64,000 nucleotides of DNA from Nitrospirota bacterium (GTDB lineage: Bacteria; Nitrospirota; Thermodesulfovibrionia; Thermodesulfovibrionales; UBA6898), in assembly GCA_024275975.1 (NCBI GenBank), contig JAJRYC010000004.1, positions 1 to 64,000 of the forward strand. The letters run 5' to 3'. Positions 52,041 through 60,138 of the stretch are shown here, piece after piece; the first letter of the stretch is position 1, and each line of letters begins with the position of its first letter. A program made the position numbers and the translations under genes. A model generated the notes under the pieces. That model did no database searches, was not told where the DNA came from, and saw only the letters and a list, made by a program, of their open reading frames with translations.

Positions 52041-52810
52041 TTACTGTGAATTTTGTTTTTTTCGAAGTATAAGAAGTGATGTTATTGCCGCAACAGCAAT
52101 GCCCAGGCTGATCCCCTGGGCGATAGACAGGCCCGGCATAATAAATCCTCTAACAGTGTCTCCCCTGAACATCTCCATAACTAATCTGATTATCGAATAA
52201 TTCAGGATATAGATCCAGAACAGCTGTCCCCTGAAAGCCCCCCGCTTCCGTATGAAAATTAGCACCAGAAAATTCAGCATCTCTCCAGCCGCCTCATAGA
52301 GCTGTACGGGATGCAGGGGCACCCCTTTCATCGCAAGCGATTCAGGATTTGTGAAAGTGACCGACCAGAAGACCCCGGCGGCCGGCTTGCCATAGCAGCA
52401 TCCGGCGAAAAAACATCCCAGTCTTCCAATGGCATGGCCTATCGCGATCGAGGGAGCAAAGACGTCGGCTGTCAACCAGAAATCAAGACGTTTCCGTCTT
52501 ATATACCATATCGCGGTCGGTATGGTAAAGAGCAGGCCTCCGTAAAAGACGAGTCCGCCCTTCCATATCTTCACTATATCAAGAGGATTGTTTACATAGT
52601 AGTCCCAGTTTGTCAGGACAAAAAACACTCTGGAACCGACAATGGCGGCAAGCAGGAGATAAAACCGATATCGATGATGTCGTCCCTCCGGATGCCGACA
52701 GCTTTCGCCTGTCGCACGGCAAGCCATAGGGCTACCAGAAATCCGGTGGCGATAAGAAATCCGTATGTATGTATGGTGAGAGGCCCTATCCTGATGAGTA
52801 CCGGATACAT
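52041..52810 (-). CDS. lgt: Prolipoprotein diacylglyceryl transferase, frameshifted in a T-run
   Basis: Adds diacylglycerol to lipobox cysteines in the inner membrane. On the minus strand the first part reads MYPVLIRIGPLTIHTYGFLI ... DDIIDIGF and then leaves frame; the remainder YLLLAAIVGSRVFFVLTNWD ... continues in another frame to 52041. One extra T in GGTTTTATC (about 52659-52662 on the plus strand as AAAA) joins them. Signature motifs are present: IGRLGCFFAGCCYGKP (H-G-x-R-G-N region) and HPVQLYEAAGEM. Located directly after lspA, its functional partner. Confidence 0.88.
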
Positions 52811-53259
52811 CAGCTCCTCTTTGTGAACAATTGGATCAGCATAAAGAAAATTCCGATGGTAAGGGAGGAGTCAGCCACGTTAAATGCCGGCCAGTGATAA
52901 CCTGAAACCGAGACATCGATAAAATCAACAACACTTCCCAGCGCCAGCCTGTCGATCAGGTTTCCGGCGGCTCCGCCGGCAAGAAAAGAAAACACCCTGT
53001 AATCTTCCAGGCCCTTAACGATAATCCAGAGCATCACTATAATCGCAATTATCGAAATTATTATAAAAAATGTATTTCCCAGACTTGTGAATATCCCGAA
53101 GGCCGCACCTTTATTTCGGACATTCACAAGATTCAGTCCAGGCATGATCTGGATAACACCGGACGGATCGATATATGTTCTCGCAAGATATTTTGTAGCC
53201 TGATCAAGCAGGACTATCAGGGAGATGATGATCAGGGAATAGACTATTCTCTTTTTCAT
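52810..53259 (-). CDS. lspA: Lipoprotein signal peptidase (signal peptidase II)
   Basis: Cleaves the signal peptide of diacylated prolipoproteins. The 149-residue protein has four membrane helices and the catalytic Asp motifs GNLIDRLALGSVVDFIDV (about residues 99-116) and WPAFNVADSSLTIG (about 122-135). The ATG overlaps the ileS stop (ATGA), and lgt follows with its ATG at the stop. The order ileS-lspA-lgt is an operon. Confidence 0.95.
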   Translation of the reverse strand: MKKRIVYSLIIISLIVLLDQATKYLARTYIDPSGVIQIMPGLNLVNVRNKGAAFGIFTSLGNTFFIIISIIAIIVMLWIIVKGLEDYRVFSFLAGGAAGNLIDRLALGSVVDFIDVSVSGYHWPAFNVADSSLTIGIFFMLIQLFTKRS

Positions 53260-56059
53260 TTAATGACTTTATAGCATTTCTCGCAGACGTCGGGCGCATC
53301 TTCAAAACTTCCTACACTCCCGCTCCAGCCCCAGCATCTCAGGCATTTATTCCCGGCCGCCCGTTCAACAGCAACCTGAAGCCCCTCAATTTTGATGCTC
53401 TCATATGAACCTGTAAGCCTTGTATCAGCTATCTCCACCGCCGAAACCAGGAAAAACGCCGGGAGGGAATCAGTATACGACCGGCAGAGGTCCATATATT
53501 TTTCAGGCAGATAAAGTCGTACCCTGGCCTCAAGTGAATTGCCTATAAACTTTTCCGCTCTCTTTATTTCGAGGGCCTTGTTGATTTCATCCCGCAGATC
53601 GAGAAGTCCCTTCCACCTTTCTTCAAGTTCCATGTCGATGAATTCCTCTCTCACAACCGGGAATGAAGATAGAAAAACGGATTCAGGGCCGCTTTTATCA
53701 CTTTCTTCCGCCCCACGGCTCCGGATGTATCCATAGACTTCCTCTGCGGTAAATGAAAGCACCGGGGCCATAAGCCCGGTCAACGCTGAGAGTATCTCCG
53801 ACAGCACCCATTGACTTGCCCGCCGCTCAGTGGAATCAGCCCTGTCCGTATACAGCCTGTCTTTCAGTACATCAAAATAAAAAGAACTCATGTCCACAAC
53901 ACAGAAATTATGTATCGAGTGGAAGGCCTCATGAAAATCATAATTCTCATAGGCCCTTGTCGCCCTTCCGATCAGGCTCTGCATCCTGCTCATGGCCCAC
54001 CTGTCTACATCCCGAAGTTTATCACTATAGTCGTTATTGTCAAAATCATAAAGATTACCGAGCAGAAACCTGCATGTGTTTCTTATCTTTCTGTACGCTT
54101 CCGTAAGCCTGCTCAATATCTCTTTTGATATCCTGATGTCATCCCTGTAATCTTCCGAAGCGACCCATATGCGTAATATCTCCGCTCCATATCCCTTGAT
54201 AATCTCCTGCGGGGCTATAACGTTCCCCAGGGATTTGGACATCTTCTTTCCCGAGCCGTCCACCACAAAACCATGGGTCAGAACCGTCCTGTACGGCGCC
54301 CTCCCCCTCGTGCCCGTGGAGGCCAGAAGGGAACTCTGGAACCATCCCCTGTGCTGGTCGCTACCTTCAAGATACAGATCCGAAGGCCATGTAAACCTTT
54401 CATCTCTCTCGACCACGGCGGCATGGCTCACGCCGGAATCAAACCAGACATCAAGTATATCCATCTCTTTGGCAAATCCGGAGCCGCCGCACTTTTTGCA
54501 TCTATATCCTTCCGGAAGTATGTCTTCGGCCTCTCTGATAAACCAGATATCAGCGCCGTGCTCTCTCACGAGACCGGCTATATCATCAAGGATGCTCTCG
54601 TCATCCACAATTTCACCGCAGTCCCGGCATTCGATTAATGTGATCGGAACCCCCCAGCTTCTCTGTCTGGATATGCACCAGTCAGGCCGGTTCTTCACCA
54701 TGCCGTAAATCCTCTCCCGACCCCATTTAGGGACCCATTTGACCTTGTTTATCTCGTCCAGGCAGTTCTTTCTCAGGTTATTATGTTCAACCGAGATGAA
54801 CCATTGCTCAGTGGCACGGAATATGACCGGTTTTTTGCATCGCCAGCAGTGCGGATATGAATGAACGATCTTCTCTTCTTTCAGAAGGGATTTTTTCGAT
54901 TTCAGTATCTCAATCACCGACGCATTAGCCTTAAATACAAACTGGCCTTCGAGCGGGCCGGCATCTCCCGTGAATATTCCCCTGTCATCAACGGGGGCAT
55001 AGACATCAAGGCCATACTTTAAACCAACCTTATAGTCATCTTCTCCATGGCCGGGTGCTGTATTAACGACACCCGTGCCCTGATCGAGTGTGACATGCCC
55101 GCCGAGGATCGTCTCAACAGTGCGGTCGATCCATGGATGGCTGCAGGCGATTCCTTCAAGCTCGTCGCCGGACCATACAAATTCGGTAATTGTATATTCG
55201 TCCTCCCCGTACCCTATTTTGTCCATACATGTTTCGACAAGATCCCTGGCTAGTATCAGCCCGCCGTCCTCCGTTTTGACAAGACAGTAAGTAAAATCAG
55301 GATGCAGCGTCAGCGCCATATTGGCGGGTAGTGTCCAGGGCGTGGTGGTCCATATGACAAAATACACGTCTTTTCCTGTATCAGTTCCGATTTTACCCTT
55401 TGAATCCTTCACCTTGAACTTCACAAATATCGAAGGTGATTCTTTCTCTGCATGCTCGACTTCGGCTTCAGCAAGGGCGGTAACGCATGAAGGGCACCAA
55501 TGGACCGGTTTTTTACCCTTGTAGACGTATCCCTTTTTAAAGAAATCATTGAATTCCCTTACTATCGCGGCTTCATATTCATACGACATGGTAAGATAGG
55601 GATTTGTCCAGTCTCCAAAGACTCCGAGGCGCTTAAATTCTTCCTTCTGTATATCGACAAATTTCGCGGCATATTCCTTGCACAGCTTTCTCTTCTGTAC
55701 TATATCTATTTCATTTTTTTGCTGCCGAGGTTTTTGTCGACCTGGATCTCTATCGGCAGGCCGTGGCAGTCCCATCCGGGCACATATGGCGCATAGAAAC
55801 CTTTCATGGTCTTATATTTTACGATGATATCCTTCAGGACCTTGTTCAGCGCGTGTCCCATATGTATATGGCCGTTTGCATAGGGTGGTCCGTCATGAAG
55901 AATATATGTTTCTGCGGAGTCGCCCCTGCCTTGCAGCTTTTCATAAATCTTTTTTTCTTTCCAGAGGTTAAGGATTTCAGGTTCCCTTTTGGAAAGGTTC
56001 GCCTTCATCGGAAAATCCGTTCGTGGAAGATTGAGCGTATCCTTGTAATTATCGGCCAT
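53256..56059 (-). CDS. ileS: Isoleucyl-tRNA synthetase, frameshifted in an A-run
   Basis: Class I aminoacyl-tRNA synthetase. It starts at [20 protein letters not shown] (ATG at 56057-56059). The HMGH form of the HIGH motif is in [16 protein letters not shown], then [25 protein letters not shown] is in [10 protein letters not shown]; a C-terminal zinc cluster is CLRCWGWSG ... CEKCYK. The frame breaks after GSKK at an A7 run (T7 at 55714-55720 on the plus strand): one more A, or a -1 slip, restores [13 protein letters not shown]. About 930 codons, the usual length. No other ileS is in the window. Confidence 0.92.
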
Positions 56060-56067
56060 AGCTTTAA

Positions 56068-56097
56068 AAAATACCACTACGCGGCCTTCAAAGTCAA
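56068..56097 (-). promoter_or_regulatory. Candidate promoter of the ileS-lspA-lgt operon
   Basis: On the minus strand, TTGACT (56092-56097) and TATTTT (56068-56073) are 18 bp apart, and the -10 box ends 8 bases before the ATG, so the leader would be almost absent. There is no room for a T-box. Confidence 0.45.
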
Positions 56098-56187
56098 GCA
56101 TGGCGGGGCTGCTCACGAAAATTTACCTTGACTGACATCGCCTGAATACGATATAAATGTATGACAGATAAACTCAAAGGAGAGCTA

Positions 56188-56895
56188 ATGGATATCCCTG
56201 GTATTTTCAAAAAAAGTGTCATTTTAGTAAAAAATAATCTGACCATAATCATCCCTACACTTGTAATCTCTATGCTTATGTCAGTTATGACGTTTCTGCT
56301 GATCGGGGGCGGTGCTGCAACCGTTGCCGTAATTGAGGAGGGCAACATGGATGTCCCATCGACAATGACCACTGGGCTCCTCAGTCTGGCGTTTTTACTT
56401 GCAGTAATCTCAATGGTTCTTGGGACTATATCCCAGGGAATAATAATTTCGATGGCGGAAGAGGCGGTTGATACAGGAAAATCATCAATAAAAAGGGGCC
56501 TCACCGCCGCACTGGCCAAAACCGGACAGCTTTTGATTGCGGCCCTTCTGCTCTCGGTCATGGTAACACTCGGAATCATGCTTTTTTATCTACCGGGGCT
56601 TATCGTGGCCTTTCTATTAATGTTCACTTTTTTTGGCATAATCGTAGGCAACCTCAGCGCAATAGAGTCGATGAAAAACAGCTTTTTAATTGTAAAAAAC
56701 AATCTCAACAACACACTGATACTCTTTGTTTCGATTGTGGTTACAGGGATTCTGTTTCTCATGGTAGCTTCCGTATTCACCTTTATTCCTGTTTTGGGCC
56801 AGATTATCGGAGCAGCGCTAATGGGTCTCTTCTGGGGGTACATCTCGATTGTTATGGTCATGGTCTATAAAGAACTCGCTAATCAGAATTTCTGA
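56188..56895 (+). CDS. Polytopic membrane protein of unknown function
   Basis: A 235-residue protein with about five to six hydrophobic helices (IIIPTLVISMLMSVMTFLLI, LLSLAFLLAVISMVLGTISQ, LLIAALLLSVMVTLGIMLF, GLIVAFLLMFTFFGIIVG, LILFVSIVVTGILFLMVASV). The layout, with two related halves each opened by a SxxLxKNNL motif (SVILVKNNLTIII and SFLIVKNNLNNTL), resembles the DUF975/GlpQ-associated membrane domain families but I cannot assign it. AAGGAG lies 6 bp before the ATG at 56188. Confidence 0.65.
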   Translation: MDIPGIFKKSVILVKNNLTIIIPTLVISMLMSVMTFLLIGGGAATVAVIEEGNMDVPSTMTTGLLSLAFLLAVISMVLGTISQGIIISMAEEAVDTGKSSIKRGLTAALAKTGQLLIAALLLSVMVTLGIMLFYLPGLIVAFLLMFTFFGIIVGNLSAIESMKNSFLIVKNNLNNTLILFVSIVVTGILFLMVASVFTFIPVLGQIIGAALMGLFWGYISIVMVMVYKELANQNF

Positions 56896-56968
56896 ATTCT
56901 CTCCCTCGGTAACAACGGATTTTTACCGGTTTTCTTTGAATAGCTCGCATCGGACCGGCTGATATATC

Positions 56969-56998
56969 TTGAAAAGTTCACTATTTTTAAAGTAAAAT
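56969..56998 (+). promoter_or_regulatory. Candidate promoter of apgM, close to the start codon
   Basis: TTGAAA (56969-56974) and TAAAAT (56993-56998) are 18 bp apart. The ATG at 57006 begins 7 bases after the -10 box and lacks a ribosome-binding site. Confidence 0.45.
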
Positions 56999-57005
56999 TC
57001 TAATT

Positions 57006-58217
57006 ATGCAGAAATTGATAAAAAATCTTATCCAGGAGAATAATGCTAAAATTATACTCGTTGTTCTTGACGGACTTGGCGGTCTCCCTGTCAACGGAAA
57101 AACAGAGCTTGAATCAGCCTGCACTCCGACCATGGATTCACTCGCGCGAAACTCCGCATGCGGTCTGCATTTACCGGTTTCCATGGGCATCACTCCAGGA
57201 AGTGGACCTGCGCATCTCGCCCTTTTCGGCTATGACCCGCTTGAGTATCAAATAGGCAGGGGTATTCTTGAAGCTCTCGGCCTCGGCATGGATGTCAAAA
57301 AAACCGATGTGGCGATACGCTGTAATTACGCGACTATCGAAAACGGCATTATAAAAGACAGGCGCGCCGGCAGAATTCCTTCTGAAGAAAGCAGAAAATT
57401 AACCGAAAAATTACAGTCAAATATCAGCAGGATTGATGAGGCGGAGATTCTGTTCGCGCCCGGCATGGAACACAGGTCCGCCGTATTATTCAGGTTCCCT
57501 GAACCGCTTGCCCCCGATGCATCGGCTATCAATGATACAGACCCTCAAACTGAAGGGGTCGCGCCCCTCAAGCCGGTACCCGGGTCACAGGCCGCTGAAC
57601 AGGTCGTCCGTATTGCCGGGAAGTTTATCATCGAGGTCTCCAGGATCCTGAAAGATGAAGGAAAGGCAAACTATATGCTGCTCAGAGGTTTTTCGATTAT
57701 GCCGGAACTGACATCTTTCAGGGAAGCATATGGGCTGAATGCCCTTGCCGTCGCGAATTATCCGATGTACAGGGGAATTTCGAAACTGGTCGGTATGCAA
57801 GCGCCCGCGGTTGATGGAGATGTGATGGACGAGATCAATTTCCTTAAAAAGAATTATGTTGATTACGATTTCTTTTTCCTCCACGTAAAGAAACCCGACT
57901 CGTACGGTGAAGACGGCGATTTTGATGGAAAGGTGTTGCGGATCGAGGAATTTGATCTCCTGCTGCCGCGGATACTCGAACTTAAACCCGATGTACTCGT
58001 CATTACCGGTGACCATTCCACTCCATCCATGCTTAAAGGCCATAGCTGGCATCCCGTGCCTGTCCTGGTGAATTCGCCCTATGTGCTCGGAGGCGGTCTC
58101 TGCAATGCCTTTTCCGAGAAAGATTGTTTAAAGGGAGAGCTGGGGATATTCCGCACGGTAAATTTAATGCCGCTTGCCCTTGCCAATGCCGGAAGACTGA
58201 AGAAATTTGGCGCGTAA
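57006..58217 (+). CDS. apgM: Cofactor-independent phosphoglycerate mutase, archaeal type
   Basis: Interconverts 3- and 2-phosphoglycerate in glycolysis/gluconeogenesis. Alkaline-phosphatase superfamily protein of 403 residues with VVLDGLGGLPVNGKTELESA (metal-binding Asp), PGSGPAHLALFGYDP (catalytic Ser), RCNYATIENGIIKDRRAGRI, HVKKPDSYGEDGDF and ITGDHSTPSMLKGHSWHPVP (metal-binding Asp-His and His). This is the ApgM family rather than GpmI (shorter, different insertion). It overlaps the TatD gene by 11 bp. Confidence 0.92.
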   Translation: MQKLIKNLIQENNAKIILVVLDGLGGLPVNGKTELESACTPTMDSLARNSACGLHLPVSMGITPGSGPAHLALFGYDPLEYQIGRGILEALGLGMDVKKTDVAIRCNYATIENGIIKDRRAGRIPSEESRKLTEKLQSNISRIDEAEILFAPGMEHRSAVLFRFPEPLAPDASAINDTDPQTEGVAPLKPVPGSQAAEQVVRIAGKFIIEVSRILKDEGKANYMLLRGFSIMPELTSFREAYGLNALAVANYPMYRGISKLVGMQAPAVDGDVMDEINFLKKNYVDYDFFFLHVKKPDSYGEDGDFDGKVLRIEEFDLLLPRILELKPDVLVITGDHSTPSMLKGHSWHPVPVLVNSPYVLGGGLCNAFSEKDCLKGELGIFRTVNLMPLALANAGRLKKFGA

Positions 58218-59664
58218 ACAGGGATTCACCGACAGTCACTCTCAAAGCCCGGGCAACAGGGAAAAATCAGATTCATTGCCTCTTAATCATCCCGCTTCAG
58301 TTCCCTTGATTGATACCCACTGTCATCTCGAAATGGAGGCCTTCGATCCTGATCGTAAAGAAGTCATCCAGCGGGCTAAAAACGCGGGGCTTGAATTAAT
58401 GATCACCGTGGGGTCCAGCCTCGAAAGCTCAATAAAAGCCATTGAGCTTTCTGAACAGTATGATTTCATATATGCCTCAGCCGGAGTCCATCCCCATGAT
58501 GCCGCGGACTTTTCAGACGATATATATATAAAACTTAAGGAATTGTCCAAAAAGCGGAAAGTCGTCGCAATCGGTGAAACAGGGCTGGACTATTATTATG
58601 ATAACTCACCGAGGGAGGCCCAGAAGGAGGTTTTCGGAAAACATCTACAACTCTCGAAAGAGACCGGACTACCGGTGATAATACACAGCCGGGAAGCAGA
58701 GCAGGATACAATGCGGATACTAAGGGAATCGGATATAGGCAACGGCGTGCTTCATTGTTTTTCAGGTAACATGGAGATGGCCGAAGAGGTGATGTCCATG
58801 GGCCTTTACATATCAATCGCCGGGCCTGTAACATTCAAAAAATCAAAACAGCTGAAGGAGATTGCCCGCTCAATTCCTGACGATTACCTGCTCGTTGAGA
58901 CGGATTCCCCGTATTTATCCCCTGAACCTTTCAGGGGCAGGCGAAACGAGCCGTCATATATTCAGAATACAATAAAGCATATAGCGGAATTAAGAGGCAT
59001 AAGCTATGAGGACCTGGCAAGGATTACCACCCTTAACGCAAAGCGCCTTTTCAGGATAGGATCAATCGCTGAAAAGCCAGAAATTACGTACAGGATAAGA
59101 GACTCCCTTTACCTCAACATAACCAACCGCTGCACTAATAAATGCTCATTCTGCGTAAAATTTCATACCGATTACGTTAAAGGCCACAGGCTCAGACTTG
59201 ACCGTGAACCGACAGAAGATGAGATTAAAAAAGAGATCGGAGACCCATCCAGATACAATGAAATCGTATTCTGTGGCTACGGAGAACCACTTCAGCGACT
59301 TGATTTTGTCAGGAATGTCTCTGCATGGATCAAGGAGCACGGCGGCAGGGTGAGGATTAATACAAACGGCCATGCTAATCTGATTCACAAAAGGGACATC
59401 ACCCCGGAGCTGAAGGGCATTGTCGACAGCATCTCTATAAGCCTTGGCGCCCAGGACAAAGACACCTACAACCGAATATGCAGGCCCGCCGTCGAAAACG
59501 CCTATGACGGGATAATTCAATTCATAAGGCAGTCGCGGAAGTTTATCCCGGATGTGCGGTTAACCGTCGTTGACCTTGAGGGTGTTGATATAGAAAAGTG
59601 CGAAAAGATAGCTGAAGAGCTGAACGTAAGGCTGGAGGTCCGCAAATTTAATGTCGTAGGCTAG
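58207..59664 (+). CDS. TatD-family hydrolase fused to a radical-SAM domain
   Basis: A two-domain protein. Residues about 33-285 are a TatD metallo-hydrolase: LIDTHCHLEMEAFD, AIGETGLDYYYD, IIHSREAEQDT, LHCFSGNMEMAEEV and LVETDSPYLSPEPFRGRRNE. Residues about 300-485 are a TatD-associated radical SAM domain with CTNKCSFCVKFHT (CxxxCxxC) and EIVFCGYGEPLQR. In many genomes the two are separate neighbours; here they are one frame. The substrate is unknown. The annotated TTG at 58207 gives a 33-residue unstructured lead; TTG at 58306 would start right at the conserved IDTHCHL. Confidence 0.88.
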   Translation: MARKQGFTDSHSQSPGNREKSDSLPLNHPASVPLIDTHCHLEMEAFDPDRKEVIQRAKNAGLELMITVGSSLESSIKAIELSEQYDFIYASAGVHPHDAADFSDDIYIKLKELSKKRKVVAIGETGLDYYYDNSPREAQKEVFGKHLQLSKETGLPVIIHSREAEQDTMRILRESDIGNGVLHCFSGNMEMAEEVMSMGLYISIAGPVTFKKSKQLKEIARSIPDDYLLVETDSPYLSPEPFRGRRNEPSYIQNTIKHIAELRGISYEDLARITTLNAKRLFRIGSIAEKPEITYRIRDSLYLNITNRCTNKCSFCVKFHTDYVKGHRLRLDREPTEDEIKKEIGDPSRYNEIVFCGYGEPLQRLDFVRNVSAWIKEHGGRVRINTNGHANLIHKRDITPELKGIVDSISISLGAQDKDTYNRICRPAVENAYDGIIQFIRQSRKFIPDVRLTVVDLEGVDIEKCEKIAEELNVRLEVRKFNVVG

Positions 59665-59687
59665 TGTTGTGTCACATTTGTATAATC

Positions 59688-59738
59688 GTGAACGATCTGC
59701 CTGTTTGTCATTTCGAAGGAGTACGCGACTGAGAAATC
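59688..59738 (+). repeat. Dispersed intergenic element
   Basis: GTCATTTCGAAGGAGTACGC followed by GACTGAGAAATC is a wording seen in intergenic repeats of several environmental bacterial genomes. Only one copy is in this window, so this is from general recognition. Confidence 0.3.
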
Positions 59739-59763
59739 CCGGATTGTCAGGGAAAGATCACTC

Positions 59764-60138
59764 TCAGGATTTATCTTTGCCAAGGGTTTCCAGTACCATC
59801 GCGAGAAGTGACTTCGGGCTGAAGGGTTTCGTTATATATCTGTCAACGCCGCATTGGAATCCGAGTTTTTCGTCGGAATCCTGTCCTTTCGCCGTCAGCA
59901 TAAAAATCGGGATATTATTCAGATCAGGATCATTCTTCATAAGCTTGCATATCTCAAGTCCGTTGATTTCCGGCATCATCCAGTCAAGGATTATAAGGTC
60001 CGGCAGTTCTTTTCTGATTACTTCAACAGCGTTGTTACTATCCCTGAGGGTTATCACATCAATCTTCGACCGCTTGAGTTTGTCCTCAATCATCATAAGA
60101 ATAAATGGTTCATCGTCAATCACAATTACTTTACTCAC
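59764..60138 (-). CDS. Single-domain response regulator (CheY-like)
   Basis: A 124-residue receiver domain with VIDDEPFILMM (acidic pair, residues 6-8), the phosphoacceptor Asp in LIILDWMMPEINGLEI (about residue 52), MLTAKG (Thr/Ala switch) and RYITKPFSPKSL (conserved Lys). There is no output domain, so it probably passes phosphate or binds a partner. It overlaps the end of the sensor kinase gene by 8 bp and is its likely partner. Confidence 0.9.
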   Translation of the reverse strand: MSKVIVIDDEPFILMMIEDKLKRSKIDVITLRDSNNAVEVIRKELPDLIILDWMMPEINGLEICKLMKNDPDLNNIPIFMLTAKGQDSDEKLGFQCGVDRYITKPFSPKSLLAMVLETLGKDKS

